From Desulfurococcales archaeon (GTDB taxonomy: Archaea > Thermoproteota > Thermoprotei_A > Sulfolobales > NBVN01), in assembly GCA_023255965.1 (NCBI GenBank), contig JAGDWE010000052.1:1-10265 (forward strand): 10,265 nucleotides of DNA. Reading direction: 5' to 3'. The translations under genes and the position numbers were made by a program. Each line of letters begins with the position of its first letter. The stretch's first letter is position 1. This document shows, in pieces, positions 1 to 6,777 of this stretch. The notes beneath the pieces were generated by a model that made no database searches, was not told where the DNA came from, and saw nothing but the letters and a program-made list of their open reading frames with translations.

Positions 1-11
1 GGGCTAACCCC
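1..11 (+). repeat. Left copy of an 11-base motif inverted at the right end
   Basis: GGGCTAACCCC at the very first bases is the exact reverse complement of bases 10204-10214. The similarity does not clearly extend further, although the left copy is cut by the window edge. It may mark flanking repeats or be a chance match of G/C-rich sequence. Confidence 0.3.
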
Positions 12-72
12 CTGCTTGGTTCGGGGCTATGGGCTTCTCCGCTAATATTGAGGGGATGCAAGCCTGTGAGTT

Positions 73-83
73 AAGTTTATTAA
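73..83 (+). promoter_or_regulatory. Probable BRE/TATA promoter of the btuF-led operon
   Basis: AAG followed by TTTATTAA (TATA box at 76-83) resembles an archaeal BRE plus TATA element. Transcription would be expected to start about 25 bases downstream, near 103-108, giving a leader of about 40 bases before the ATG at 148. A weaker alternative AT-rich block is CTATTATT at 96-103. This is the only stretch upstream of the tightly packed genes where a promoter is obvious, so it probably drives the whole operon. The position is inferred from consensus only. Confidence 0.4.
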
Positions 84-136
84 CACCCTCCTTAAGCTAT
101 TATTGGTTAAGTAATATGTGGATACCCTATCCATAT

Positions 137-142
137 GGTGAT
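137..142 (+). promoter_or_regulatory. Ribosome binding site of btuF
   Basis: GGTGAT is complementary to the AUCACC segment near the 3' end of archaeal 16S rRNA and lies 5 bases before the ATG at 148. The same motif at similar spacing precedes the likely starts of cbiB and the asnB-like gene, so it appears to be the local Shine-Dalgarno form. Confidence 0.6.
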
Positions 143-147
143 TCGAT

Positions 148-1251
148 ATGCGGCGTAGTAATTTAATTGTCATTCCATTAGTTGCGATCATAATGTTGCT
201 TGCTGGCTACTTCCTTGGTTCAGCAACACCTCATCAAGTAGAAGTTACCACGATCACAGTTACCTGGAAAGCTCCTACATCGGTAATCGATGGCCTCGGT
301 AGGAGGCTGGTCTTCAATGAGACCCCGTCTAGGGTCGTCTCACTTGCGCCTTCGATTACTGAGATGTTATTTGCTTTAGGGTTAGGGGATAGAGTCGTGG
401 GGGTTACTAGCTACTGTAATTATCCGCCTGACGTACCTAGACTTGTTAATGAGGGTAAGATAGCAGTGATCGGCGGTTTCTGGAATCCAGACTTAGAGAA
501 GATCATTTCATTAAGACCCGACTTAGTGGTAGGTGATGCTAGAACTAGGCCTCACGTTGGGTTAAAGGATAAGCTTGAGAGCCTAGGGATTAAGATCATT
601 TACATATATGGAAGTGGCCGCGATGTTACCGACTTATACAGGGATGTTACGACATTAGCTAAGGTTTTCGGCGTTGAGGATAAAGCTGTAGAGGTGATCA
701 ACTCCATTCAGGGGGACGTCGACTACGTAAGCAGGAGGTTGCAGGAGGTTAATGCGTCTAGGCCTAAAGTCCTAGTATTGCTTGGCCCGCCTTCATGGGG
801 TTTATACAGCGCCGGCGGGGATACCCATATAAATTGGGTTATTACGGCTGCGGGAGGCATCAACATCGCTAGGGAACTAGCTGGATGGCCGGTACTGAAC
901 TACGAGTACATACTTAAGCACGACCCGGACGTCATAATAGTTAGCGCCATGGGTATGAAGTACGAGGACGTAGTCAACGATATTAAAGGCACATTACTAG
1001 CCGAGACTAAGGCGTTTAAGGAGGGTAGGGTCTACATACTTGATAAGGAGGCCGACGACCTATTAACGAGGTTTGGACCGAGGGCTGGGAGGGCCGTCCA
1101 CCTAATTGCGAAGATACTGCATCCTGAGGTCTTCGGACAACCTGATGTCCAAGTAGTGTATAGGGTGCCCGTATCCACCAATCTAACCCAGACAACTGTA
1201 AGCTTAGGTGAGTTTAGTCCTTGGCTTACGTCCTCCATAAACTTAAGTTGA
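148..1251 (+). CDS. btuF: Corrinoid ABC transporter substrate-binding protein BtuF
   Basis: This is a 367-residue class III substrate-binding protein of the BtuF/FepB type that captures cobamides or cobinamide on the outer face of the membrane. Residues 1-6 are basic and 7-25 are hydrophobic, giving a signal peptide or uncleaved anchor; there is no lipobox cysteine. The first lobe starts near residue 50 (RVVSLAPSITEML, 62-74) and includes the SYCNYP motif typical of BtuF. A linking helix lies around 155-200 and the second lobe includes HDPDVIIVSA (258-267). Glu72 and probably Glu253 sit where BtuF proteins carry the acidic residues that dock on BtuC arginines (alignment from memory). After about residue 330 there is a Thr/Ser-rich tail with an Asn-Leu-Thr site. 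The cob genes downstream make corrinoid rather than siderophore the likely ligand. The ATG at 148 is supported by GGTGAT at 137-142. Confidence 0.9.
   Translation: MRRSNLIVIPLVAIIMLLAGYFLGSATPHQVEVTTITVTWKAPTSVIDGLGRRLVFNETPSRVVSLAPSITEMLFALGLGDRVVGVTSYCNYPPDVPRLVNEGKIAVIGGFWNPDLEKIISLRPDLVVGDARTRPHVGLKDKLESLGIKIIYIYGSGRDVTDLYRDVTTLAKVFGVEDKAVEVINSIQGDVDYVSRRLQEVNASRPKVLVLLGPPSWGLYSAGGDTHINWVITAAGGINIARELAGWPVLNYEYILKHDPDVIIVSAMGMKYEDVVNDIKGTLLAETKAFKEGRVYILDKEADDLLTRFGPRAGRAVHLIAKILHPEVFGQPDVQVVYRVPVSTNLTQTTVSLGEFSPWLTSSINLS
1206..1211 (+). promoter_or_regulatory. Ribosome binding site favouring the upstream btuC start
   Basis: AGGTGA inside the end of btuF lies 9 bases before TTG 1221. The alternative TTG at 1248, which overlaps the btuF stop as TTGA, has no such motif in front of it. 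This favours 1221, though a chance match within coding sequence is possible. Confidence 0.4.
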
Positions 1252-2255
1252 GGAGGTTTTTCTCCTCATTAATAATTCTAATAGCGTTTCTTTCTCTATC
1301 TTTAGTGGTATCAGTTTCAGTCGGCTCTACCTATATACCACTTAATGAGGTCTACGCATGTATTACTGGGTTAGACTGCAGTAGCAACGTAAGGTACGTG
1401 CTTCAATATAGATTGGTGAGGACTTTAGTTGCCTTACTCGCTGGCGGAGCCCTCGCTACTGCTGGAGTGATCATGCAGGGCATCGCCAGGAATCCACTAG
1501 CCGAACCATACATTTTAGGCCTTTCATCAACGGCCTTAACCGCTTTATCCCTAGCGATAATAATTGACGTTAACGTAATAGCCCATAGGTACTTATTTAT
1601 GCTTATAGCATTTATAGGCGCGCTCTTCGGGTACTTCCTAACCTCAATACTAAGTGCATTAGCTGGTTACACCTCAAACTCATTAATATTATCTGGGATA
1701 GCTGTTACTGCATTCTTCTCCGGTACATCACATGCGCTACTCTACATAGTTCAAGACAGGCTTAAGTTCCCGTATGTTCACCTGCTCATGGGCTCGACTT
1801 CGGTGGCGCTGTTTAATGATATTTACTACCTGACGGCCACGCTAGCAGCTTGTCTGGTAATCACCTACATTTGCGGTATACCTAAGCTATTAAATGCGTA
1901 CTTAGTGGGCGATGACTACGCTAGGCAATTGGGCTATAATCTAAAGGTGCTAATAACTCTAGCTGCATTCGTAGTAAGCATACTTACCGGGGCAACAGTA
2001 GCCATAGTAGGCATCGTGAGCTTCATCGGCCTAGCCGCACCGCATATAAGTCGAATGATGCTGGGGACGTCGGACCATAGAATAACAACTATAGTTTCAT
2101 CTATTGTAGGCTCATTATTGGTAGTAATCGCAGATATAGGCTCCAGGCTTCTAATGGTACTTACCGCTAGGGGCGAATTCCCACTCGGCGTTGTAACTAG
2201 CATTATTGGGGCCCCGTTCCTTGCATACCTAATAATCGTAGGTGGTAGGAAGTGA
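1221..2255 (+). CDS. btuC: Corrinoid ABC transporter permease BtuC
   Basis: This is a 344-residue integral membrane permease of the FecCD/BtuC family, forming the translocation channel as a homodimer. About ten hydrophobic segments are visible, the first at residues 13-33. Family motifs include GVIMQGIARNPLAEPYILG (82-100), the cytoplasmic coupling region IVSFIGLAAPHISRMMLG (265-282), which contacts the ATPase, and GEFPLGVVTSIIGAPFLAY near the C-terminus. The start is uncertain. TTG 1221 overlaps btuF by 31 bases and has AGGTGA upstream; TTG 1248 overlaps the btuF stop by one codon shift and would give 335 residues starting at the basic LRRFF segment. Both keep all membrane segments. The gene is translationally coupled to btuD through a GTGA overlap. 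Confidence 0.92.
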   Translation: MAYVLHKLKLRRFFSSLIILIAFLSLSLVVSVSVGSTYIPLNEVYACITGLDCSSNVRYVLQYRLVRTLVALLAGGALATAGVIMQGIARNPLAEPYILGLSSTALTALSLAIIIDVNVIAHRYLFMLIAFIGALFGYFLTSILSALAGYTSNSLILSGIAVTAFFSGTSHALLYIVQDRLKFPYVHLLMGSTSVALFNDIYYLTATLAACLVITYICGIPKLLNAYLVGDDYARQLGYNLKVLITLAAFVVSILTGATVAIVGIVSFIGLAAPHISRMMLGTSDHRITTIVSSIVGSLLVVIADIGSRLLMVLTARGEFPLGVVTSIIGAPFLAYLIIVGGRK

Positions 2256-3037
2256 GGATTAAAATTAATAACCTATCGCTTAACTACGACTCAGTAAAGG
2301 CGTTGGACTCCATCACATTAGATATAGAACCAGGTAATGTGACATGCATCATAGGGCCTAACGGCGCTGGTAAGACGTCGTTGCTTAAGTCGATAGCTTC
2401 CTTATTAAAGCCTACTGGAGGCTCAATATACTTAGATGGTAAGGACTCTAAGCTATATAAGCCCAAGGAATTAGCTAAGATCATCTCGTACTCTGAGGCG
2501 CAGATTACGAGGTCCATACCTATGAAGGTCCTCGACTTCATCCTAACGGCTAGATATCCATTCCATGACGTATTACATTACTTCGAGGGGGGAAGGGATT
2601 TAGAGGTAGTTAATGATGTATGTAATGAGCTTAAGGTAACTCACCTGCTCGACAGACGCCTTGATGAAGTCAGTAGCGGTGAGCTTCAAAGGATTATAAT
2701 AGCTGCCGCACTAGCTAAGAGGCCTAAAGTGCTGCTACTTGATGAGCCATCTGCATACCTCGACATCCGCTACAGATTTGAGGTCCTAGACCACGTTAGG
2801 AGGTACACCAAGGAATACAACATCACCACGGTCATAGCCCTACACGATCTACATCTAACATCAATCTATTGCGATAAAGTGGTACTCATGAGCGGGGGCC
2901 GTATAGTTGCTTGTGGGAGTCCATCAGAAGTACTTACCGATGAGGCCATTAGAAACGTTTACGGCGTTGAAGTAATGACCATCGCGGTAGGTAATGGATC
3001 TGTGATAGCCGTCCCTAAGCCCAGCAACTTAGGTTAG
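2252..3037 (+). CDS. btuD: Corrinoid ABC transporter ATP-binding protein BtuD
   Basis: This is a 261-residue ABC ATPase that powers the BtuC channel from the cytoplasm. It contains the Walker A motif GPNGAGKTS (35-43), the Q-loop Gln84, the signature SSGELQR (141-147; the first Gly position of the usual SGG is Gly143-Glu144), Walker B LLLDEP (161-166), a D-loop AYLD (168-171) and the switch His198 in IALHD. Its length and motif order fit the FepC/BtuD group that pairs with FecCD permeases. The GTG start at 2252 overlaps the btuC stop by four bases, and GGTGG at 2241-2245 serves as its ribosome binding site. The C-terminal 35 residues (ITVAVGNG-like end) match the usual short extension of this subfamily. 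Confidence 0.93.
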   Translation: MRIKINNLSLNYDSVKALDSITLDIEPGNVTCIIGPNGAGKTSLLKSIASLLKPTGGSIYLDGKDSKLYKPKELAKIISYSEAQITRSIPMKVLDFILTARYPFHDVLHYFEGGRDLEVVNDVCNELKVTHLLDRRLDEVSSGELQRIIIAAALAKRPKVLLLDEPSAYLDIRYRFEVLDHVRRYTKEYNITTVIALHDLHLTSIYCDKVVLMSGGRIVACGSPSEVLTDEAIRNVYGVEVMTIAVGNGSVIAVPKPSNLG

Positions 3038-3041
3038 GTGG
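3036..3041 (+). promoter_or_regulatory. Ribosome binding site favouring cobT start at GTG 3047
   Basis: AGGTGG lies 5 bases before GTG 3047, matching the spacing seen at btuF, cbiB and the asnB-like gene. The in-frame GTG at 3038 overlaps this site and has only AGGT at 3031-3034 in front of it, so 3047 is preferred. Confidence 0.4.
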
Positions 3042-3046
3042 TTACC

Positions 3047-4135
3047 GTGGTTAAAGGCATTAATGTAGTTAGTGGGGAAATACCGTGGGACGTTATAAGT
3101 CGTGGTAGAATCCTAGCGACATACGTAGTAGGCTCTACAAAGACCTCGCTTATACCGAATATATCTATAGCCGGATCCATGCCCATAGCGACGTTATTCA
3201 CCCCTACGTTAGATGTAGAGTACCTAGTACTTGGGAAGCCCGCCACCCTAGACCTCATACCGACAACACCAAATGGGATACCGACGCCTGCCATCATAAC
3301 TCGTGTAGCGCTAATTCTTACAGGCATCCCCCACCTAATAATTGATAGCGGTTCATATATTGAACCGTTAATCCCTAAGATAGTACTTCCAAGTAGGTCC
3401 GTAGGAGGGAGGATTGACGTAGAACCTGCCTTACCGCCAGGGACTTCATTAAGGCTATTTAACGAGGCCTTCCACGTTGGAAGCACCTTAGGTTCCCTAA
3501 CCAACGTGTTACTAATCGGTGAGAGTATTCCAGCTGGTACAACGACGGCTATGGCCATATTATGCGCATTAGGGTTTAAATGCCATGAAATGGTGAGTAG
3601 CTCTCTGAAGTCGAATCCGGTGGAGATTAAAGAACATGTAGTTAATGAAGCTATTAAGCGCCTAGAAAGCCATCCAGCCCAAGACGTATTTAAGGTTAAT
3701 GACTTAATTGGGGATCCCGTACATATATCTATTGCAGGTATGGCTCTAGGCGCCATTACATCAGGCTCCTACGTAGTACTAGCTGGAGGCACTCAGATGA
3801 TGGCTGTACTAGCCATCATGGGACGAGTTAAACCAGGCTTCGATCAAAGGTCGTTAATATACGCTACTACTAAGTGGATTATCAAGGATAGGGGGAAGGA
3901 GATCCTCAATTTCTTGAGTTCAGAGTTCCCTTACGTAGCCCTAGTCTATAGTGAATTAGACTTTAAGGACTCACCTTTCGGTGGCCTTAAGGCCTATGAG
4001 GAAGGATACGTTAAGGAGGGCGTGGGTGCTGGCGGAACTTCATTCATCGCCCTAGCACGTGGGATTCGCTACGACGAGCTGATTAGTTCTATATATAGTG
4101 AGTACAGTAGATTAGTAGGTGATAAATACGCTTAA
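3047..4135 (+). CDS. cobT: Archaeal-type CobT, lower-ligand base phosphoribosyltransferase
   Basis: CobT transfers phosphoribose from nicotinate mononucleotide to the lower-ligand base (such as dimethylbenzimidazole) to give alpha-ribazole phosphate. The 362-residue protein is of the archaeal form (the TIGR00303/UPF0284 group, as in Methanocaldococcus MJ1598). Numbering from GTG 3047, it shows GESIPAGTTTAMA starting at 158, the SSSLKSNP segment that follows it, GGTQM (247-251) and KEGVGAGG (323-330). Glu324 in the last motif probably corresponds to the catalytic base region GEGSG of bacterial CobT, an alignment made from memory. An alternative start is GTG 3038, directly after the btuD stop. 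The base actually used is not determinable from the sequence. The gene lies between the transporter and cbiS, which consumes or dephosphorylates its product. Confidence 0.88.
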   Translation: MVKGINVVSGEIPWDVISRGRILATYVVGSTKTSLIPNISIAGSMPIATLFTPTLDVEYLVLGKPATLDLIPTTPNGIPTPAIITRVALILTGIPHLIIDSGSYIEPLIPKIVLPSRSVGGRIDVEPALPPGTSLRLFNEAFHVGSTLGSLTNVLLIGESIPAGTTTAMAILCALGFKCHEMVSSSLKSNPVEIKEHVVNEAIKRLESHPAQDVFKVNDLIGDPVHISIAGMALGAITSGSYVVLAGGTQMMAVLAIMGRVKPGFDQRSLIYATTKWIIKDRGKEILNFLSSEFPYVALVYSELDFKDSPFGGLKAYEEGYVKEGVGAGGTSFIALARGIRYDELISSIYSEYSRLVGDKYA

Positions 4136-5225
4136 GTATTACTTAAAAGGTAGGAACTTGATCATAGAGTTAGATAGCGAGTATTATGCTCTCTCCTCAT
4201 CGGCGCTTACGAGGACGTACGAACCAATAACCCACGTAATATTTAACACGATCCCTGAGGACGTGGAATTAAGCGATGTTGATGCTTACTGCATTGATCT
4301 AGTTAAGTCCCTAGGCTTGGATCCAGAGAGGTCCGCTGTATTCTTAACAGCTGCTGATGTATCCAAGTACGTTCATGGTAGTAAGGTGGTTGATTCTCAT
4401 CTGGTTGAGGTATTCATCACCATAGGCATCGACTGGGTATCATGCCTTGATACCGCTGTGAACATCGAGGCAGGCATAGGCAATAACACAATAAATATCG
4501 CTGTATTCACTGATAAACCACTTAATAGGCTAGGCCTCCTAGACCTATTTAGACTCGCATCTGAGGCTAAAGGATCGCTAATGGCCCTACTAGGTCCTAC
4601 GTGCTTGAAGAGCCCCTCCTTAGGAACTCCCTCAGATGCTACATTAGTTGCATCACCAATAGGTAATGAAAGGTATTCGGGATCTGTAGGGAGGGCAGCA
4701 GTATCACTGCTTTCTGAGGTCCTTGCAGACGTGTTTAGGAGGCTACCGCTAGATAGATATGTAAAGTACTTGCTGGGAGGCCTAAGTATCGACGAATTAC
4801 GTAGGCTCGCTATTGAGGTGTATAGGAACTGTAGGATACCTACGCAGAATGATGAGGATGCTGGCCTTAAGATATTAAACGAGATATTAAGTACGTTTAA
4901 GGATCCTAACATAGTAGCCTTAATAAAGGGGGCTAGATTTATTGAATTCTTAATGGCATTAAATGCCTTACCTGGTTTAATGGAAGGGGAATATCTCAGC
5001 GATTCCCCTGGGATAATAGTTGATGAGCTCGTTGGTAAGGCGTTGGCTGAGTACGTAAATGGTTTTAAGGGATTGCTTTCCTACTACTGGGTAGAGCGGT
5101 TGAAGGATGAAGGAAGACTGCCTTTACTATCAACGCTGCCTCCAATAACTGACGACCTCATCACCTCATTAATTGGTTCTATCCTAAGTAGGATATACGA
5201 TAGGTACTCAAGGCAGCAACCATGA
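4119..5225 (+). CDS. cbiS: CbiS: adenosylcobinamide amidohydrolase (CbiZ) fused to alpha-ribazole-phosphate phosphatase (CobZ)
   Basis: This is a 368-residue two-domain protein. Residues about 15-205 are a CbiZ domain: LSSSAL (25-30), the FLTAADV segment (75-81), GNNTINIAVFTDKPLN (121-136), ASEAK and GTPSDATLVAS (169-179). CbiZ hydrolyses adenosylcobinamide to adenosylcobyric acid. Residues about 220-365 are a CobZ domain of the phosphatidylglycerophosphatase A fold: KDPNIVALIKGA (261-272), LPGL, VDELVGKALAEYVNG (301-315) and the C-terminal TDDLITSLIGSILSRIY. CobZ removes the phosphate from alpha-ribazole phosphate or adenosylcobamide phosphate. The same fusion is known as CbiS in Methanopyrus kandleri. 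GTG 4119 overlaps cobT by 17 bases. TTG 4158, preceded by GGTAGG, is an alternative start giving 355 residues. It ends in an ATGA overlap with cobY. Confidence 0.85.
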   Translation: MINTLKYYLKGRNLIIELDSEYYALSSSALTRTYEPITHVIFNTIPEDVELSDVDAYCIDLVKSLGLDPERSAVFLTAADVSKYVHGSKVVDSHLVEVFITIGIDWVSCLDTAVNIEAGIGNNTINIAVFTDKPLNRLGLLDLFRLASEAKGSLMALLGPTCLKSPSLGTPSDATLVASPIGNERYSGSVGRAAVSLLSEVLADVFRRLPLDRYVKYLLGGLSIDELRRLAIEVYRNCRIPTQNDEDAGLKILNEILSTFKDPNIVALIKGARFIEFLMALNALPGLMEGEYLSDSPGIIVDELVGKALAEYVNGFKGLLSYYWVERLKDEGRLPLLSTLPPITDDLITSLIGSILSRIYDRYSRQQP

Positions 5226-5782
5226 AAGTCATTATCATGGCCGGCGGTAGGGGCGTTAGATTGAGGGGCGCTAAGAAGCCCCTTCTACATATATGCGGTA
5301 AGAGGCTAGCAGATGTGGTAGTAAGCGCAGTTAAGTCCCTGGGCATGAATGTAGATATCTACATATGTATAAGCGACTACACGCGTGAGTTGGTGGACGA
5401 TCTAAGCGAGGACGTTAAGGTAATACTATGTCCTGGCAGGGGTTATGTCCATGATTTGAATTACGCATTAAACCTAGTTAAACCACCAGCACTAGTACTA
5501 CCATCGGATATCCCCTTCCTTACCTCGGAAATAATACATGAATTCCTTAGGTTGGCAGGTGTCGTTGATGCCGACGTAATAACGCTCATGTCATGCTCTG
5601 ACCTCAAGTGTAGCGAGTCCGGCATCTCACTATTCAAGAGGGAGCGCGGAAGATGGGTTAACATATACTTCCGTAACTCGACTAATTTGAGGGATATCGA
5701 CGTAGAGGACGACTTAAGATGGGCTGAGAACCTATGCGGTACCATGGGGGACGTAGTAGGGGGGTCATGGACTTCAGCGTAA
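5222..5782 (+). CDS. cobY: CobY: adenosylcobinamide-phosphate guanylyltransferase
   Basis: CobY transfers GMP from GTP to adenosylcobinamide phosphate, activating it for CobS. It replaces bacterial CobU in archaea and has no cobinamide kinase activity. The 186-residue protein has the nucleotidyltransferase fold: MAGGRGVRLRGAKKPLL (6-22) holds the GTP-binding glycine loop and the conserved Arg and Lys, and LPSDIPFLT (93-101) has the Asp expected to bind metal. Its length is close to Methanocaldococcus CobY (about 196). MobA-type molybdenum cofactor transferases share the fold, but the setting in a cob operon favours CobY. Six cysteines (25, 49, 70, 125, 130, 172) are many for such a small protein. 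The ATG overlaps the cbiS stop (ATGA), and the C-terminal 16 codons overlap cobD. Confidence 0.87.
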   Translation: MKVIIMAGGRGVRLRGAKKPLLHICGKRLADVVVSAVKSLGMNVDIYICISDYTRELVDDLSEDVKVILCPGRGYVHDLNYALNLVKPPALVLPSDIPFLTSEIIHEFLRLAGVVDADVITLMSCSDLKCSESGISLFKRERGRWVNIYFRNSTNLRDIDVEDDLRWAENLCGTMGDVVGGSWTSA

Positions 5783-6777
5783 ACACTAATCCATTAGGCC
5801 CTCCTAAATTCCTCGATCATGTTGTAAGGAAGTGCTTAGATGATGGGGTATTGCTGTATTACCCTGACTATGAATATGCTTCGCTACGTCAATATATTGC
5901 TGAATTCTATGGGTGCGATGTAGACAGCATCATTGCTACTAACGGCGCTAATGAGGCGATAAACCTAGTGCTTACAGCATTAAGGAGGGACATAGTAGTT
6001 ATAGAGCCGTCGTACGGCGAGTACGAGGATGTAGCTAGGGCTATTAACGTAAATTATAGCTACATACTGTACAGGGTTGGGGACGGCGAATACCATCTTA
6101 ACTTAAGCGACTTAGATGTCTTCTGTAGGGATCCAAGCAAACTCATAGTGATAACGAACCCTAACAACCCGACAGGCAATTATGTGAGTAGAGATAAATT
6201 AATGAAGTACGCATGTGAATGTAGTTCGACATTCCTAATCGACGAATCATACGTGGAATTATGTGATGAATGTCCCTACGAGTTAAATACATCGATCCCT
6301 GAAAATGTGGTCATAGTGAGGTCCCTAGGTAAGGTTCTGTCACTACCAGGCCTTAGATTCGGCTTCTTATTCAGCCCTAATGAGCGCCTAATTAATATGG
6401 TGAATGCGCTCCGACAACCGTGGAACGTCAACAGCCTAGCTGAGTGCGTCATCAGCGACATCTTAAGCCGTCCCGACGTATTTAGGGAGTTTATAGATAC
6501 GTCAAGGCGCTACATATCACGTGAGAGGGCTAGAGTTATGGGTAAATTATCTGGATTGAGCGTTAAGGTGTTTAAGAGCTCCACTAACTTCCTACTACTT
6601 AACTTAGGCGTGAATGCGGTTAGAGTCATCGATGGGCTAGAGAGCCGTGGCATATTTATCAGGCGATGCCATAGTTTTAAGGGATTAGGTGAGGAGTACA
6701 TAAGGATCTCAATTAGGAGGCCCGAAGACAATGACGTACTTTTAAGTGCTTTAGAAGGCATCCTCGGAGGCCCTTAG
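5734..6777 (+). CDS. cobD: CobD: L-threonine-O-3-phosphate decarboxylase
   Basis: This is a 347-residue fold type I PLP enzyme related to histidinol-phosphate aminotransferase. As CobD it decarboxylates L-threonine phosphate to (R)-1-amino-2-propanol phosphate, the substrate of CbiB. N-terminal HGG (4-6) followed by DFSVNTNPLG (13-22) is the CobD hallmark and fixes the start at ATG 5734, despite a 49-base overlap with cobY. Other residues are YPDYEY (43-48), TNPNNPTG (141-148), Asp170 in LIDES facing the pyridine nitrogen, the Schiff-base Lys200 in VRSLGK, and GLRFGF with Arg208. PWNVNSLAE (229-237) also matches CobD. It ends at the normal CobD core, with no C-terminal metal-binding extension and no kinase region of the type reported in Methanosarcina mazei CobD. 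Cys161, Cys163, Cys177 and Cys180 form a CxC...CxxC cluster near the active site. HisC is the main alternative, made unlikely by the context. Confidence 0.85.
   Translation: MRYHGGRSRGVMDFSVNTNPLGPPKFLDHVVRKCLDDGVLLYYPDYEYASLRQYIAEFYGCDVDSIIATNGANEAINLVLTALRRDIVVIEPSYGEYEDVARAINVNYSYILYRVGDGEYHLNLSDLDVFCRDPSKLIVITNPNNPTGNYVSRDKLMKYACECSSTFLIDESYVELCDECPYELNTSIPENVVIVRSLGKVLSLPGLRFGFLFSPNERLINMVNALRQPWNVNSLAECVISDILSRPDVFREFIDTSRRYISRERARVMGKLSGLSVKVFKSSTNFLLLNLGVNAVRVIDGLESRGIFIRRCHSFKGLGEEYIRISIRRPEDNDVLLSALEGILGGP
6766..6770 (+). promoter_or_regulatory. Ribosome binding site of cobS
   Basis: GGAGG at the end of cobD lies 7 bases before GTG 6778 and 10 before ATG 6781. It supports initiation at one of these two adjacent codons but does not separate them. 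Confidence 0.45.

Larger units (their letters stand above)
1..147. other. Left flank / 5' leader region of the cob operon
   Basis: No complete gene is seen here. A short + strand reading frame enters from the left edge and stops at TAA 72-74. It could be the tail of an upstream gene, but its 23 codons match nothing I recognise. The first 33 bases contain C-rich and G-rich runs that could pair weakly. The rest is the AT-rich leader of btuF, with a probable promoter and a ribosome binding site described separately. No cobalamin riboswitch-like B12 box is visible. Confidence 0.5.

Noticed and set aside
1..147. Cobalamin riboswitch or tRNA in the left flank
   Set aside because: No B12 box, and the GTTCGGGG segment near base 20 lacks a matching tRNA cloverleaf; the stretch before btuF is too short and AT-rich.
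3034..3756. 240-codon open frame on the - strand opposite cobT
   Set aside because: It lies wholly over cobT, whose motifs are clear, and its translation shows no recognisable domain; it is a shadow of the codon pattern.
4397..4912. 171-codon open frame on the - strand opposite cbiS
   Set aside because: Covers the conserved CbiZ and CobZ motifs in antisense; Ser/Leu-rich translation with no family resemblance.
5734..5782. Frameshift or sequencing error joining cobY and cobD
   Set aside because: Both proteins are complete with normal family lengths and conserved termini, so a true overlap explains the layout better.
5734..6777. Histidinol-phosphate aminotransferase (HisC)
   Set aside because: N-terminal HGG and the PWNVNSLAE segment fit CobD, and all neighbours are cobamide genes; no histidine gene is present.
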